Below are positions 12,081 through 57,461 of a stretch of 64,000 nucleotides of DNA, in pieces. Made by a program: the position numbers and the translations under genes. Position 1 is the stretch's first letter, and each line of letters opens with the position of its first letter. The DNA comes from Danio rerio (Eukaryota; Chordata; Actinopteri; Cypriniformes; Danionidae), in contig NC_133180.1 of assembly GCF_049306965.1 (NCBI RefSeq), forward strand, positions 25,694,501 through 25,758,500, read 5' to 3'. The notes beneath the pieces were generated by a model that saw only the letters and a list, made by a program, of their open reading frames with translations, was not told the DNA's origin and did no database searches.

Positions 12081-12660
12081 AGTAATGTGTTACGTTATTT
12101 TTGTGTTACTTTTTCTGACGTGGCTGAGGCTTAATCTTTTTCAGAACTTGCAAAACTTATTTTATAAAAAGAGAAACAACACACTTTAATCTTCATTTAC
12201 CTTTAAAAAACACATAAAAAATTAATGTAGGATAATGTTATCTTCTGAGAACCTCCTGACCTCAGAACTATTCTGTATATACAAATTGATGATTAAAGTT
12301 TAAAGCAATGCGTTTGCTATTTTTGAACTTTTTGTCTTATTAAAAAGTAACATCACTGTCCATTCAGATAATCCTCTTTTTTCTTTTCTTCCATGTGTTT
12401 AGAATAATGAGAACTTTCCATCGCAGAAATGTAAGGCTCTGCCATCTGTCTGTTCATGCATTCTCTCATTGTGTGAGGGATTCAACATGACTACATTCTA
12501 CATTCTCATTTTAATTTAGCCACATTTTTGAAGCAAGTTAACACAAATTAACTCGTTTCATTTTTTTTAAAGTAACACAAATATTATTTAACTTAATTTT
12601 CAAAGTTATGTGTTACTTCTCTCGTTACTTATGCTTAATGCGTTACCCCCAACACTGCAT
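12080..12660. repeat. Dispersed element ending CCCCAACACTGCATC
   Basis: Terminal text GCGTTACCCCCAACACTGCA and inner TAACACAAAT/GTGTTACTT motifs resemble a hAT-like family that also appears at 60700-61875. Boundaries approximate. Confidence 0.5.
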
Positions 12661-13524
12661 CATATATTATTATCGATTGCCATTTTCACAGCATCATGTT
12701 ATTTATGTTATTTGCTTTGTAGACAAAGAAAAGAACATTGTGGCAATTTGTGAATTTCCTTTTAAAATGTAGATATTGGTTATCATTTATTTTATATTTC
12801 TGAGGGCAAACAAATAAATGTACTGTGAAAATGCAAATGTATGTCTCTTATATTTTACAGAAAACCTTTATGTATTTCAACTTTTGCATCATTTATGATA
12901 ACTGAAATGACTGTTAAACCAGTGGTGTTTGTGTGATGAGACATACCCATGTACCTCATGATATACATGATCATCTTCAGATTCTCTTCTGACTGGCCAA
13001 AGCATCTTTACGCTTGTCATGCAGGCAGTTCATTCTGAACACAACTGGAAGGTCAGAAAAGGAAAAGATGCAACTCTGTAATATTAGGCTCAATCTTCAT
13101 TGGAACATTTGGCATGAGGAAAACTTCAGAGACTGCACTGTAAGATGAAAAAATAATATTACTTTAATAAGTTATGCCAACCAGTAAAAGTAGTTTGAAA
13201 ACACTGACCTTTCATTTCTTCAGTGGAACATCTAGAAATATCATTTCCATTTTGGCATCGGAGAATCATGGAGATACAACTGCTGAAATATGTTGGTCAA
13301 AACAGCCTTAGTGATCTTGGATAAACATAACATTCCCCTTCTGAGCTTCTGAGAAGATTTTTTTTTTTCATAAATCATTCCCAAATCCTAAAATGAACAC
13401 ATTTTGTTTCATTACATGTCCTTGTCCAAGATCCTGAAAATAATTTAGCCAGACTGCTCCATTTTTGACCATGAGCTTTCACAGTGTAAAAAAACCCTTA
13501 TCTCAAACGATGAGGGAAAAGGAT
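12660..13524. other. Intergenic stretch, nothing recognised
   Basis: AT-rich sequence with no ORF longer than background and no repeat that I could name. Confidence 0.5.
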
Positions 13525-14344
13525 TACACTACCTGACAAAAGTATTGTCATCCATCCAAGTTTTGGGAACAACATATGATTACTTGACTTCTAGTTGATA
13601 ATTTGGTATCAGAAGTGGCTTATACGAAAGGCAAAGCCCTCTGAATTAGGAAATACTGAACAGTATAGAATATAAAGTCATTGTGCAGTGGAAAAATAAT
13701 TAATACTGTGTATGACTCTCATGAGCTTGGAGGACTGCATCCACACATCTCTGCAAGACTCAAATAACTTATTAATAAAGTCATCTGGAATGACAAAGAA
13801 AGTGTTCATGCAGGACTCACAGAGTTCATCAAGATTCTTTGAATTCATCTTCAATGCCTCCATCTTTATCCTACCCAAGACATGCTCAGTAATGTTCATG
13901 TCTGGTGACTGGGCTGGCCAATCCTGGAGCACCTTGACCTTCTTCGCTTGCAGGAACTTTGATGTGGAGGCTGAAGTATGAGAAGGACTGCTATCCTGTT
14001 GATAAATCTGCCCTCTCCTGTGGTTTGTAATGTAATGGGCAGCACAAATGTCTTGATACCTCAGGCTGATGATGTTACCATCTACTCTGCAGATCTCTCG
14101 CACGCCTCAATACTGAATGTAACCCCAAACCATAATTTTTCCTTCACCAGACTGACTTCTGTGAGAATCTTGGGTCCATGTGGGTTCTAGTAGGTCTTCT
14201 GCAGTTTTGTGATGATTGGGATGCAGTTCAACAGATGATTCATCTGAAAAATCTACCTTCTGCCACTTCTGCATCTAGAAAGTAAGTAATTATTTGTTGC
14301 TCTTATAAAAGCGATCGATGGCAAGACTTTTGTCAGGTAGTGTA
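13525..14344 (-). mobile_element. Deleted Tc1-like transposon with partial transposase
   Basis: TA-flanked inverted ends TACACTACCTGACAAAAGT and ACTTTTGTCAGGTAGTGTA enclose 820 bp. A minus-strand ORF at 13678-14103 (141 aa) is the C-terminal half of a Tc1 transposase. QQDSSPSHTS holds the second catalytic Asp, followed by WPAQSPDMNITEHVLGRIK with the final Glu region. The N-terminal helix-turn-helix half is absent, so the copy cannot transpose on its own. It lies about 0.2 kb past the possible end of the pnpla7 3' UTR. Confidence 0.93.
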
Positions 14345-14975
14345 CACATTATGTGAAATACAATATATCCAGTATTATAACAATCAAGCAAGAACTCAGA
14401 GAACTATCAATTTTAATTGGGCCAAAGAACACAATCAAACATTCGAAGAATTCAAACAATCAGTCGTCACTTTACCTATAATCCAAAACAAAATGAGATA
14501 TTTAATGATTTAATAAGACAAATGGTTACAAAAGTTGAAATCAGAATATATCATTTATACATTTATTAGTAATGCCTGGTTATAATCCTATTGAAATATT
14601 TTTTTCTAAATGTTGAAACATCAAAACAATAGACATAAAACAGCTTATTTTATTCACACAGTAAACTGTGTTACGGTTGCATTGATAGCTTGCATGAAAA
14701 ATGAGATGTAAAATGTTTGAAATATTATTGGCCTCATATAATATTAAAAAGTAAAAGGCAAGAATGGCATTTTGTTACAGTTTAATCTCATGTATCATTC
14801 TTTGGGGAATTAAAGGACACATATGTACTATGATCTGTACATTGTTTCTATTAAAATCTATTCCTGATTAGTTTATAACAATTCAAGTAGGTCAGTTTCA
14901 ATACTGATAATCTCACTTGTTAAAACCCTCTTAAAAGGTTACTACTACGTTCCATCTTTCTGATGGCCTTTGACT

Positions 14976-40390
<25,415 letters not shown>

Positions 40391-40689
40391 CCAGATCCAG
40401 CAAGAAAATGATTAAAATTGACTTGTTTGAACGTATATTTCACGTATTTTGCTTTATTATTCATAATGGTAGGAATCTCTCAATTCGTTTATGGATCTGA
40501 TTTTCTATTTACCACTAGTTGAGGAAAGCTCAAGGGGTACAAGGTAAAAAAAGGCAAAAGCGTCTTAAAAACAAGCGGACATGGCAACATAGTCAATGCA
40601 AAACAGCGTGTCAGTATTCGTTTCCTCTATTGGTTGGTGCTACGCTGATTTGACCAATCACTGTTGGCTTCCTTTTTACGCTCAACGTG

Positions 40690-42930
40690 GGAATACAGTG
40701 AGCTTGAATAAGCGACAGCACTCGATTCAAGGTTAGTATGCGTTTAATTGATTAATTCATCAGGTTTATCTACGTTATATGTGGCATTATATTCAGGGTT
40801 TTATCGGTATGTCTGAAAAGATAAGCTATAGTTCTGTAAGTTAATAGCTTTCATTCTTCATTTCAAACCAGCATTCTGAAGCATGGAATGCATCAAGACG
40901 ACCTTTAACGTTACACCATGTTATTAATACCATTTTTGCTAACTTTCTTTGTTGTTTGTTTCCAAGAAACAAAATGTATTGATAAGCTCAGGTTTTATTA
41001 AAAATCGACAATGTTTACATTAACTACCGTTACAGTAAAGCTGCACATGGATCATTAGCATCTAGTTATTACTGTAAAATCGTTGATTGAGGTAACTTAA
41101 AGTTGCTTTTTATATTTACACATTCTGACTTTCTCAATACTATACGTTAATTTTGGAAAAGTATTCTTAGCAGATTCTAAATAAGGAAATCATTAGCATC
41201 CAATGACCATCAAAGTACAACATCGTTCACAGTCAATTTAATTGCGCTAATGCTGTTTTAATAGGGACCGTTACAATGAAGGAATGTGCGAATATAAAAC
41301 CAACTTTACCTCAATAAATCTTAGTTCATAATATTGGATTTCACTTCAACAATTTGTGGCAAAGTAACGTTAGTGCTATTAATGCAGTTATTTAGATACT
41401 TATAACAAAAATCTTTTTACTTGTATTACAATAGTATGTAGTGTAAAATGCAGAACTAGTGTCAAAACGTGTAACAAGTTATGTTAATAAGTAACGTACT
41501 GTTCTTTTAGTGATTGTTTTATATTTCTAATGATCCTAATAATTACTAATAGCCAGGGCCAGACAGAATCTGCGGACATTTTTGCCAGTTCTGTGGAGAA
41601 TTTCGTAAAAAAAAAAACTGCAGATTTATGCAGAATTATTTTGGGAGTATCATAACTAAAAACTTAATATATGAAATAAAAAAATACAAGCTTTTTAACT
41701 TTTATTTAATGTTTACAATGCAAATCCATCTAGATCAACTTATTTGTTAAACAAAGCAAGTCTATCATTTATCTACTAAAAGACAGAAAACATTACTTTA
41801 CAAACTGTATTGTAAATAAATGAAATGAACACTTTTATATTAGTCAATATTATTAGTGAATTTGATAATAAAAAAAACTATAAATATATATTTACACACA
41901 TTTACATAAGTAAATGCATAGTATCAATGATGGGCAAAACAATCTGTGGAAATCAGCACATGCAGTTTCTGTGTGGGCCTATTAATAACTAATAATACTA
42001 TTATTACTAACAATACTAACTATTTTAATATTTCTGCAAGTATATTTTAAAAAGTGAGATTGCTTGAAGTACAGTTGCAGAAATTATTTTATTAAATTAG
42101 TTAAAATGATTATTGAACATTACTGAAACAATGACTTGTGCAACACACAGTTAAAAATAGTTATATTAAAATATATTAAATAATTTATTACAATATTAAT
42201 AAAATAGGTAATACCAACATTTCTAATTTTAAATATTAAAGCAACTATTAAATACTAAAATATTTCTGTAATGTAATTATATTGTAAACAACTGTATTTG
42301 ATTGTTTTACAAGGAATATCATGAGATTACTTAATTTGTCACTAATAAAATAAATTCAAATGGTTTCCTCCAATCAGGTCAGTGGTGCAGATAAATCACT
42401 CTGAAATGGGGGTGCTGTCTGCGCTGGCGCGGGGGTTTGTGAGAGGAGCGGACCGAATGGCGGAGTGGACTAGTAAACGTGGACCCAGGACATTCTACAA
42501 GAGCCGCGGAGCAAGACCCACTGGGATAGTCACCTCCAGCAGAAAGTTCATACCTATTCGAGCCATGATCCCAGAGTTTGTGGTACCCAATCTGGAAGGA
42601 TTTAACCTAAAAGCCTATGTGTCCTACAAAACTCCAGCAGGGACGGAGGAGCCCATGACCCCAGAGAAGCTCTTTAATGAAGTGGTGGCCCCGCAGATCC
42701 AGAGGGACATTGAGGAAGGAGTTTTCAGTGAGGACAATCTGGAGAAATACGGACTGGAGAAAACTCAAGAGGGGAAGCTCTTCAAACTGCACCCCAAGAA
42801 CTTTGCGCGTTAAGTGAACTTGATTTGTCTTGGACTGTAAATAAGTGTGTGATGTTTTAAAGAACAGAAGACATCACAGAGTAAACATTATTTTGTAAAT
42901 CTTTCAGTCAGTAAATAATTAAAATATGCT
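40690..42930 (+). CDS. mrpl41: Mitochondrial large-subunit ribosomal protein L41 (mL41)
   Basis: This is a structural protein of the mitochondrial 39S ribosomal subunit. The coding sequence lies in one exon, 42406-42813, 135 aa, beginning [18 protein letters not shown] and ending KLHPKNFAR. It matches human MRPL41 (137 aa) along its length, including [23 protein letters not shown] and [17 protein letters not shown]. The basic, Arg/Ala-rich N-terminus fits a mitochondrial presequence. A non-coding first exon ends at donor 40731 (CAAG then GTTAGT); the acceptor is at about 42378 (CAATCAG). The frame is also open 24 nt upstream of the ATG, but without another ATG and without conservation. A variant poly(A) signal ATTAAA lies at 42918-42923. 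The 1.65-kb intron contains a probable MITE. It is divergently paired with pnpla7 and convergent with dph7. Confidence 0.96.
41555..41985. mobile_element. MITE in the mrpl41 intron
   Basis: Inverted ends GGGCCAGACAGAATCTGC and GCAGTTTCTGTGTGGGCCT (imperfect) around about 400 bp of AT-rich, non-coding DNA. Confidence 0.55.
42918..42923 (+). terminator. mrpl41: mrpl41 variant polyadenylation signal ATTAAA
   Basis: ATTAAA, the commonest variant signal, lies about 105 nt after the mrpl41 stop. No AATAAA is closer. Confidence 0.45.
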
Positions 42931-43624
42931 GGAATGGAAAATGTTTGTTTTGGGATCTATAGAATTGTTAAAGTCCCCAAGAAATCAAAGCTAACCATAT
43001 TGAATTGGTTGGCTCATATTGCTAGTTTTGTGGTGCATGTCATTAAGACAAAAAATGGTTTGCTCTTCTAATCTTGAACTGAAACCTGAAAATGGACTTC
43101 CTGTTTGTTTTTAGTTAAATTGTCAGATTACGTCTGTCTGAGGTAATGGGTGTGGCTAACATTTAACCACGCTGCTCCAACTGTCAGTTTTGACAACAAA
43201 CAGAAATGGTGAAGAGGAGGAGTCTGTTAGTTTGTAATAACTCTCCCCAAACCCTTTGCGCCATCTTTCTGACTGAAATGCCTACTTTACTACATCCGTT
43301 CAGCCCATGGTAGAAAAACGAGCCTCGCCCACTCGTGTCATTTAATATTCCGTTTCTCTAGAAACTGCGTCACAATATGAAAAAAATAACGGTCGCAGCT
43401 TTCTGTTCATGGGGACTTCAATAGAGTGAAAAAAATAGTTAACATTAGTTAATGCACTGTGGTGTGGCTGAATCACTATTATTCCATCTCAAAAAATTAA
43501 CAAAAGTTAATTTATTAACTTTTATTTATAACCTATTTATATACATATACATTTTGTTTAATTATCTTTCTTTTAATAATATTTGTTTTTAATTTTTTTT
43601 TGTAGAAAAAAATCCTTAGTGTTT

Positions 43625-44575
<951 letters not shown>

Positions 44576-44849
44576 CCTTGTGTAAGTCTGAAATTTTATT
44601 CATTACGGTTTAAAAAAAGAAAAAAGATCATTTAGAAACTCTAATTTAGATTATTTATTGTTAGTTTGTGTTTACTAATGCATTATCTGATGATGGTAAC
44701 AAATGGGAACTCATTATAAATTAGTAAATACAAAAATGTAGATCAAAATAAGTTAATTAAAAAAATACAATAATTAGGAAAAGAAAATTTAAAACAATCT
44801 ACATTTTCATAGTATAGTTAAAAACGGTATTAACACCTAACAATTTTTA

Positions 44850-44897
44850 GTTCAGATTAATAAAGAGACTAAGCTAAAAAGAAAATGAATGAATAAT
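44850..44897 (+). mobile_element. DANA SINE 3' fragment
   Basis: AGATTAATAAAGAGACTAAG CTAAAAAGAAAATGAATGAA is the DANA tail only. Confidence 0.7.
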
Positions 44898-45006
44898 TTT
44901 TAGTTCAGCTAATGGCTTTTAAATAACTATAAATCCCTGCCCTAGAGAAACATATTTCTATATAAATTCAAATGAATGAGTACACAGTACTTTAATATAG
45001 ATATAG

Positions 45007-45012
45007 TTTATT
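45007..45012 (-). terminator. dph7: dph7 polyadenylation signal
   Basis: AATAAA on the minus strand lies about 190 nt downstream of the dph7 stop. Assigned by position only. Confidence 0.5.
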
Positions 45013-45199
45013 TGTTATAAAAGATCTAGATCTCAGTGTCAATTAAATTGGAGCCATTACCACTAGAAAAAAATGGCCTGTACATATTCTAGCCAAGAAT
45101 ATATAGTCAGCAAATGACAGGAATAAAGCAATATTGCATATATTAAATACAAAGCAATGCTTCAGTCACCTGAATGTGCAGCTCCAAACAAGCTCATTT

Positions 45200-52194
<6,995 letters not shown>

Positions 52195-52624
52195 TTAAAC
52201 CGCTTGGCACAACATAAAGCTAACTTACTTAGAAAGAATAAACGTGTTAACGGACCAACAAATAAGAGGAAGCGCGCTGTCTGTCCGTCAGGCTATGATA
52301 ACCGTTACTTTCAACACACCGGGTCAGCTGTCATATTGTTGCAATTTTAAGCTCATATAATTTTATGTATTAAGTTTTTTTGACATTTTATAACTTAACA
52401 TCAAATGACAATTTCAAGAGCATTACCGTGTTCGTGTAACTTCGACTTTTATCGTTTTACGAGGTAAACATGACGTGAACGCGCTTTAACTTCCGGGTGG
52501 CTGAAATCTGATTGGCTGAGCGTTTAAATCGTGACTGTTTTGTTTACTAATAGTTCCTGGTTGGAAAGCCGCTCTATTTTACAGTCTATGGTTCAGCTTT
52601 AGTGTGATTGTATGGTAAAGAAGT
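52195..52624. promoter_or_regulatory. Divergent promoter between dph7 and paxx
   Basis: Only 430 bp separate the two start codons, which point away from each other. The interval holds ACTTCCGG (52489-52496, an ETS/GABP-type site), an inverted CCAAT box ATTGG (52511-52515), and TGACGT (52471-52476, a CRE-like half site). It shows no obvious TATA box. These motifs are typical of housekeeping bidirectional promoters. Function is inferred from arrangement. Confidence 0.65.
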
Positions 52625-55321
52625 ATGGAACAAAATAACTTGGAGTCTAAATCAGTCCTTTGCACATTGCTGGATAAAAATGATCAGTCAAAGTATGTGT
52701 TTTTTACGCAAAAGCTACCAGCAGGAGTCATAAACATTGGGTGAGTAGACATGCTAATAGTGATGCTATTATTCCCTATCTTAAAGTTTACTTATTATAA
52801 ACACTTTTTATTTATTTATTTTTTAAATATATAATTACTGTCAATTTATTTTAGTCACACCAGTGCTGTTTTAGAATTTTAATGTTTTAATTTCAGGTTT
52901 AGTAGTCTTAAAGGGTCACGAAACACCAAAACACATTTTTTGAGCTGTTGACATTGCTCTATTCAGCTTGCCATTTTATTCCAGCTTTATTTCTATGACC
53001 AAAATATTGTTTAAATAGTTATAATTAACAATAACAACCCTAATAGTTCATTTTAAGATGTGTATAACTGCATAACTCATCATGTCCTTTCCCCCATAGA
53101 TTTACCAATGGTGAAGCTGTTTGGAAAACACATCTTTCAGAGGAGATTCTCTCTCAGCTTGTAAGGGTTTATTGATTGAATCTTTCTACATGACAGACAT
53201 TCATCTCTTACTACAATAATACATTTCAATTCACTCAAACTTCTACAATAAGCTGCTTTGATACAATCTACATTGTAAAAGCGCTCTAGAAATAAAGATG
53301 AGTTAAACTGAATTGCTTATTTTTCCACAGTTTAAGAAATTTTCATTAAAGTCCACAGAGGATTACACCTTCAAAATCAAGTGAGGTTTTCTCAAGTAAC
53401 TTATAAATTAGTTATGTGACTTCTTTGGTGGTCTGAAAAGTCCTCTTGTGTCTTTGGTCAGATGTGCATGCAAGACTGGCAGAGCGTTTGTGAAGCTGCT
53501 GGAGGACAGTGCTGTGCTGCATTTAGGAGCTGAAGCCACAGATCTCAGCCTGTCTCTAGCAAAACTCACAGACTCTGAGGGAAGGATGGAAGTCAAGGAC
53601 CTGCTCTTTAAAATGGCAGATAGCTTGCAACAACTAGATAGTCAAGGCAAGCTCTCAATTACTATAATGACTCGTACTGAAATGAAAACCAAGCCGAATT
53701 AAATGTTTGCTGTTTTTATTATTGTTTAGGTGCTTCCTCTTCATTTAGTCCAGGCAAATGTTATCAGAAGAGGAGTGCTGGTAAGTTATGACACCTGTTG
53801 ACAAATCAAAAGCTGTTATTAAATTTCTAGCTCACACTGTACTTATAAAAACAGTATTTAACCCTCAGGAAAATAATGTTTCTCACTTGTAGTTTAACTT
53901 TTTATTTATTTTTTATCTGAGGTTAAAAGGCTGCATAATACTGGAAAAAAAACTGACAAAGTGATATTTGATTTTTTTTTTCTGCAATGGGCTATATGCA
54001 CACAGACTGTTTATTTTAATCAGCCAGCCTCAGCAATTCCAGTAAACTGTCTTTCCATTATAAAATTGCTGTGTTTAAGGTCTGATTTCTTAAAAAATCT
54101 GTGAAGGGAGTGTTGTTAACTCAAAATTGACTAAAAAGTTAATTCTACTCATTTGAAAAGAGTTTTGAACTCAGTGTTGAAGGTAATAAGTTAATTAAAC
54201 ACCTCTTTGCTTTAACTTAAATGGAGTAAGTTCACAGTACTCATATAGACTGCTATTTTAACTCAAATGGTTCGAGCAATCGGTTTCCTCAAACAGTTTG
54301 AGTTGTCTTAACTTATTGGGTTTTACAGTTCTCAGTTGGTTTGAGTTCTCTTCATTTATTGAGTTTTACTGGGCTCAAATTGCTTCGTTTACTCAAATGG
54401 ATTAAGTTCACAGTACTCATTAGGATTAGTTTTTGAACTTAAATGGTTTGTAGCAATTGGTTTCCTCAAATGGTTGGAGTTACCTTAACTTTTTGGGTTT
54501 TACAGTGTAGATATATGACATAAAGTGGGTCTCAAACCAGACAAGAAGCACTGCATTAAATTTCATTTTCCCCCTGCCATGTCTTTAAAATATGACAATT
54601 TATTTTACCCCGGTATTTATAATGGAGTTTCTGCGCTAGGCTGCTGATCCTGATGGCACTAGTGGTTACACCATCTTTTATCTTGTTTTACGCTTGAACA
54701 ACTAAATGAATGCTTAAGTCTATTTAACTAAATGTATTGTAATTACATTACAACATCGATGCTGTAAAAATACAGCATGAAATTAAAAATAGTCACATTA
54801 AACTTTTACCGGAAAATTATTGTTGGCTGAAAAACACTAGCAGTGCATGTACCCCATTACATATTGAGCATACCTTTCACCAGATGAAAAGTATTTGGAA
54901 AAGAAGTGATCATTTTAGATTGATTGCAATGATTTTATAAAGGAGTGCATCTTCAAAATAAATATGACACATTTATTTATAAAATAATTTGCTGTTTCAA
55001 TCAGTTTAGATAAGATGACCCTCAAAATAATGTTTTGGACAAAGCCTTGTCCCGAACAAGACTTTACCTCTGACATCTTTCCATTTTAGAATTTGAACCT
55101 AAAAAGCAGCATAAGGGTCCAGTAGTAGCAGTTAAAAAACGTCTTCCTGGGGATTCTCTCATCAACCCAGGAACAAAAAGGTGAACATTTTAATCGACTG
55201 TAGATAAAAGTAACCAAAAACATGTGAATATTATTTTACTTTTGTTGTGCTTGCTGACATTTGTATCTGTCTGTATTACAGGAAGAAACCTGCAACAGGT
55301 GTGGCGTTTGATGATGAATGA
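52625..55321 (+). CDS. paxx: PAXX non-homologous end joining factor
   Basis: PAXX is the XRCC4/XLF-superfamily scaffold that binds Ku and stabilises DNA double-strand-break ligation in the nucleus. Seven exons give 197 aa (human 204): 52625-52740, 53100-53160, 53331-53380, 53462-53646, 53730-53780, 55090-55180 and 55282-55321. The head domain includes EAVWKTHLSEEILSQLFKKF and LHLGAEATDLSLSLAKL. A short helical stretch with LQQLDSQG follows, then a Ser/Lys-rich tail. The end, LPGDSLINPGTKRKKPATG then VAFDDE, closely matches human GESLINPG...GVDFDET. The Val and Phe known to contact Ku are kept with the same spacing. Intron 4 begins GC rather than GT. A poly(A) signal AATAAA is at 55502-55507. 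The last long intron holds dispersed repeats. Confidence 0.93.
53228..53320 (+). repeat. Retroposon 3'-tail fragment in paxx intron
   Basis: AATAAGCTGCTTTGATACAA and TACATTGTAAAAGCGCTCTA G with an A-rich tail, sharing family with 1262 and 25215. It ends about 10 bp before the acceptor tract of the paxx exon at 53331. Confidence 0.6.
54110..54510. repeat. Dispersed repeat with internal sub-units (copy C, inverted)
   Basis: Inverse of the 4440/5590 repeat: AGTTCACAGTACTCAT, TTTCCTCAAATGG and GGGTTTTACAGTGTAG recur with a period near 100 bp. Lies in the long paxx intron. Confidence 0.7.
54520..54870. repeat. Dispersed element related to 29740
   Basis: Shares GGGTCTCAAA, AAGCACTGCATTAAA, TTTCTGCGCTAG and CATCGATGCTGTAAAA with 29740-30130. 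It directly follows the sub-unit repeat, so the two may be parts of one composite. Confidence 0.6.
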
Positions 55322-55501
55322 TGTCAATGTAGCGTCCAGATTTTAATAAGTATCAATTATTAGTTTTTATCAAACCCAATTTTTTTTATTTTCAACTTGC
55401 AAAGCATGAACACAGCTGTTTTTAATCATCATGCATCTATTTAAGCTTTTATTAAATGCAACTGCAGAATGATTTTTAATGTATTTTTAAACTATGTTGC
55501 T

Positions 55502-55507
55502 AATAAA
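55502..55507 (+). terminator. paxx: paxx polyadenylation signal AATAAA
   Basis: AATAAA lies about 180 nt after the paxx stop codon, the first canonical signal in the 3' flank. The opposing abca2 signal is under 100 bp away, so the two transcripts probably end nearly tail to tail. Confidence 0.6.
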
Positions 55508-55589
55508 CATATATATTTTAAATAACTGCTCTCTTATTTTAAAAACAAAACTCAACATGTACTCCGGAAAAAAAGAGTGACAAAATATA

Positions 55590-57461
55590 TATTTACCAAT
55601 TTATTCATTTAATTATTCTCTTTTTCTCCCTGTTAATAATAAAAACATCAGTTCACCTCAGTTAGCACAAGAGAATGGAAACAATAAAAGTAATTGAAAA
55701 CGAGCTGAAAAGGTCCAGTCATTCTTGTTACAAGGGAATCCACCTGAACACAGGTATTACTGGATGGAAATAAACGTTCATAAATATCGAATCATATTCA
55801 CATGTACCGAAGTTACATTCCAAAGCACTTATACTAGAAAGATAAAACCAAATCACCCCTTTAACCATAATGCTATTTTATCAGATACAGAACCACACTC
55901 ATGTTTGCTGGTGTCTTAAATCACTGCACATGTTCATTTCCGAAAACAAAAAGCAGCTTGGGACTGATCTTTAGTTAGGCTGTTGAGGTTCTCCGTTAGC
56001 AGGAAATATAATCTGAAGCGGCCCTTCATAATCAAAGTCAGACTTTCCATCATAACTGTATGTAAATAAGTGTTCAGTAGGTCAGTTTTACCAATCAAAA
56101 ACGTTCATTTTCCCTTTGGTCATGCACAAATCTTTGCTTTCCCCTCAAAAATATGGATTCAACTCTCTTACGCAGCAATTTCAGAAAAATAAGACACCAT
56201 TACAGTACTAAGTGTCAACGACTGTGCAAGATTCAGAGATTAAGCACGGTTAGACTGTCACTGAGCGATTAAACCAAACCATCACCGACACAAAGGAGAA
56301 GCATTATTTCATTCAAATCCACAATATAATCAGGTCGAAATCAAATTCATAATGTTACATTACAGTGCAAACGACAAAATCAAAACCTCCTAAAACAAAC
56401 CAATTTGAGGGTTCTCAAACACAACATGACCTGATGTCTGTCTATCTGTATTAGGAGTGACTCAAAAGTTCACCTTTGGCTTCACAGTGATAGCGTGACA
56501 CTTATTATGAACATTTCTACTGACATCTGGTGATGACATCTGGTATTACGCAGCTTTTAACCATTAATGCAACAGAGTTCAATTACTATTCACCTCAAAA
56601 TTCATTCATCAAAACAAAAGAGAAACCCCTGGTTCAGGAGACACAATAGTCAGCACAAAACATTTATGCCATTTACATTCAATTACAAGACCATAAACAT
56701 CTGGATAGCAGGGCTGGTCCGCTCCGGTTAGACCACTGAAGGTCTTTGAATCATTCATCAGTCATTCACTATTGAACGTCCGATGTAAAAAGGTGCACAG
56801 GTTAATCTGCATTCTTCGACAGGAACATTGGGTCTGTTCGAAACATTTAAGCATAGTAAAATTTCTTCAACCCACAACACGACAGGCTTGTCTTTTATAG
56901 CATGCTCTCAATGCAGTACCAAATGAACAGACTAGAAAAAAAGATGTATAGTTACAACCCAACGTGAGGATAAACAGTCATAAAAGAACAAGTCCTATTC
57001 CTTTTGGGATGATTATGTTATGACATCAACACTACAATTAAAACAACTCGGACGCGATCGGTTTAAAGATAATACGACCATATTCAAATTTAAAGCGATA
57101 CCAAAATAAACCATACAGCCACTTTTTTTGTTTCTAAGAAATACATTCTCTTTAATTCCCATCCAGCAGGCTTGAATATGAAGTACAGTTTGTTTTTTTT
57201 TACACGTTTCCATAAACCGTCATCTCCGAAATGCACGAGGGGAGGCCGTGGACGGAGGACCTGATCGCGTTCAGGCCTCGACTGTTGTCCAGAAGAGCCG
57301 TTCTGTGCAGACGGAAAGAATGAGGACCCACTCACTGGGCCGGAGAGACGGATCTTCTCCAACCACAAATAAACGTACACATGTCTTTCACCACACAGAC
57401 GCGGGTCTGAACTTGAGGCTTATATTAGAACATCTCTCCGTCTGTGAGATTAACAGCAGTT
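55590..57461 (-). other. abca2: Probable abca2 3' UTR
   Basis: After the abca2 stop (57462-57464) about 1.9 kb follows without a gene and without recognised transposons, in contrast to its surroundings. A poly(A) signal (AATAAA on the minus strand) is at 55600-55605. The segment near 57230-57400 is the most GC-rich part. The extent is inferred from the signal; an earlier polyadenylation site is possible. Confidence 0.5.

Noticed and set aside
42382-42405. An upstream extension of mrpl41 starting at a GTG
   Set aside because: The human protein starts at the equivalent of MGVL, and the extension lies in the 5' UTR part of the exon with no ATG.
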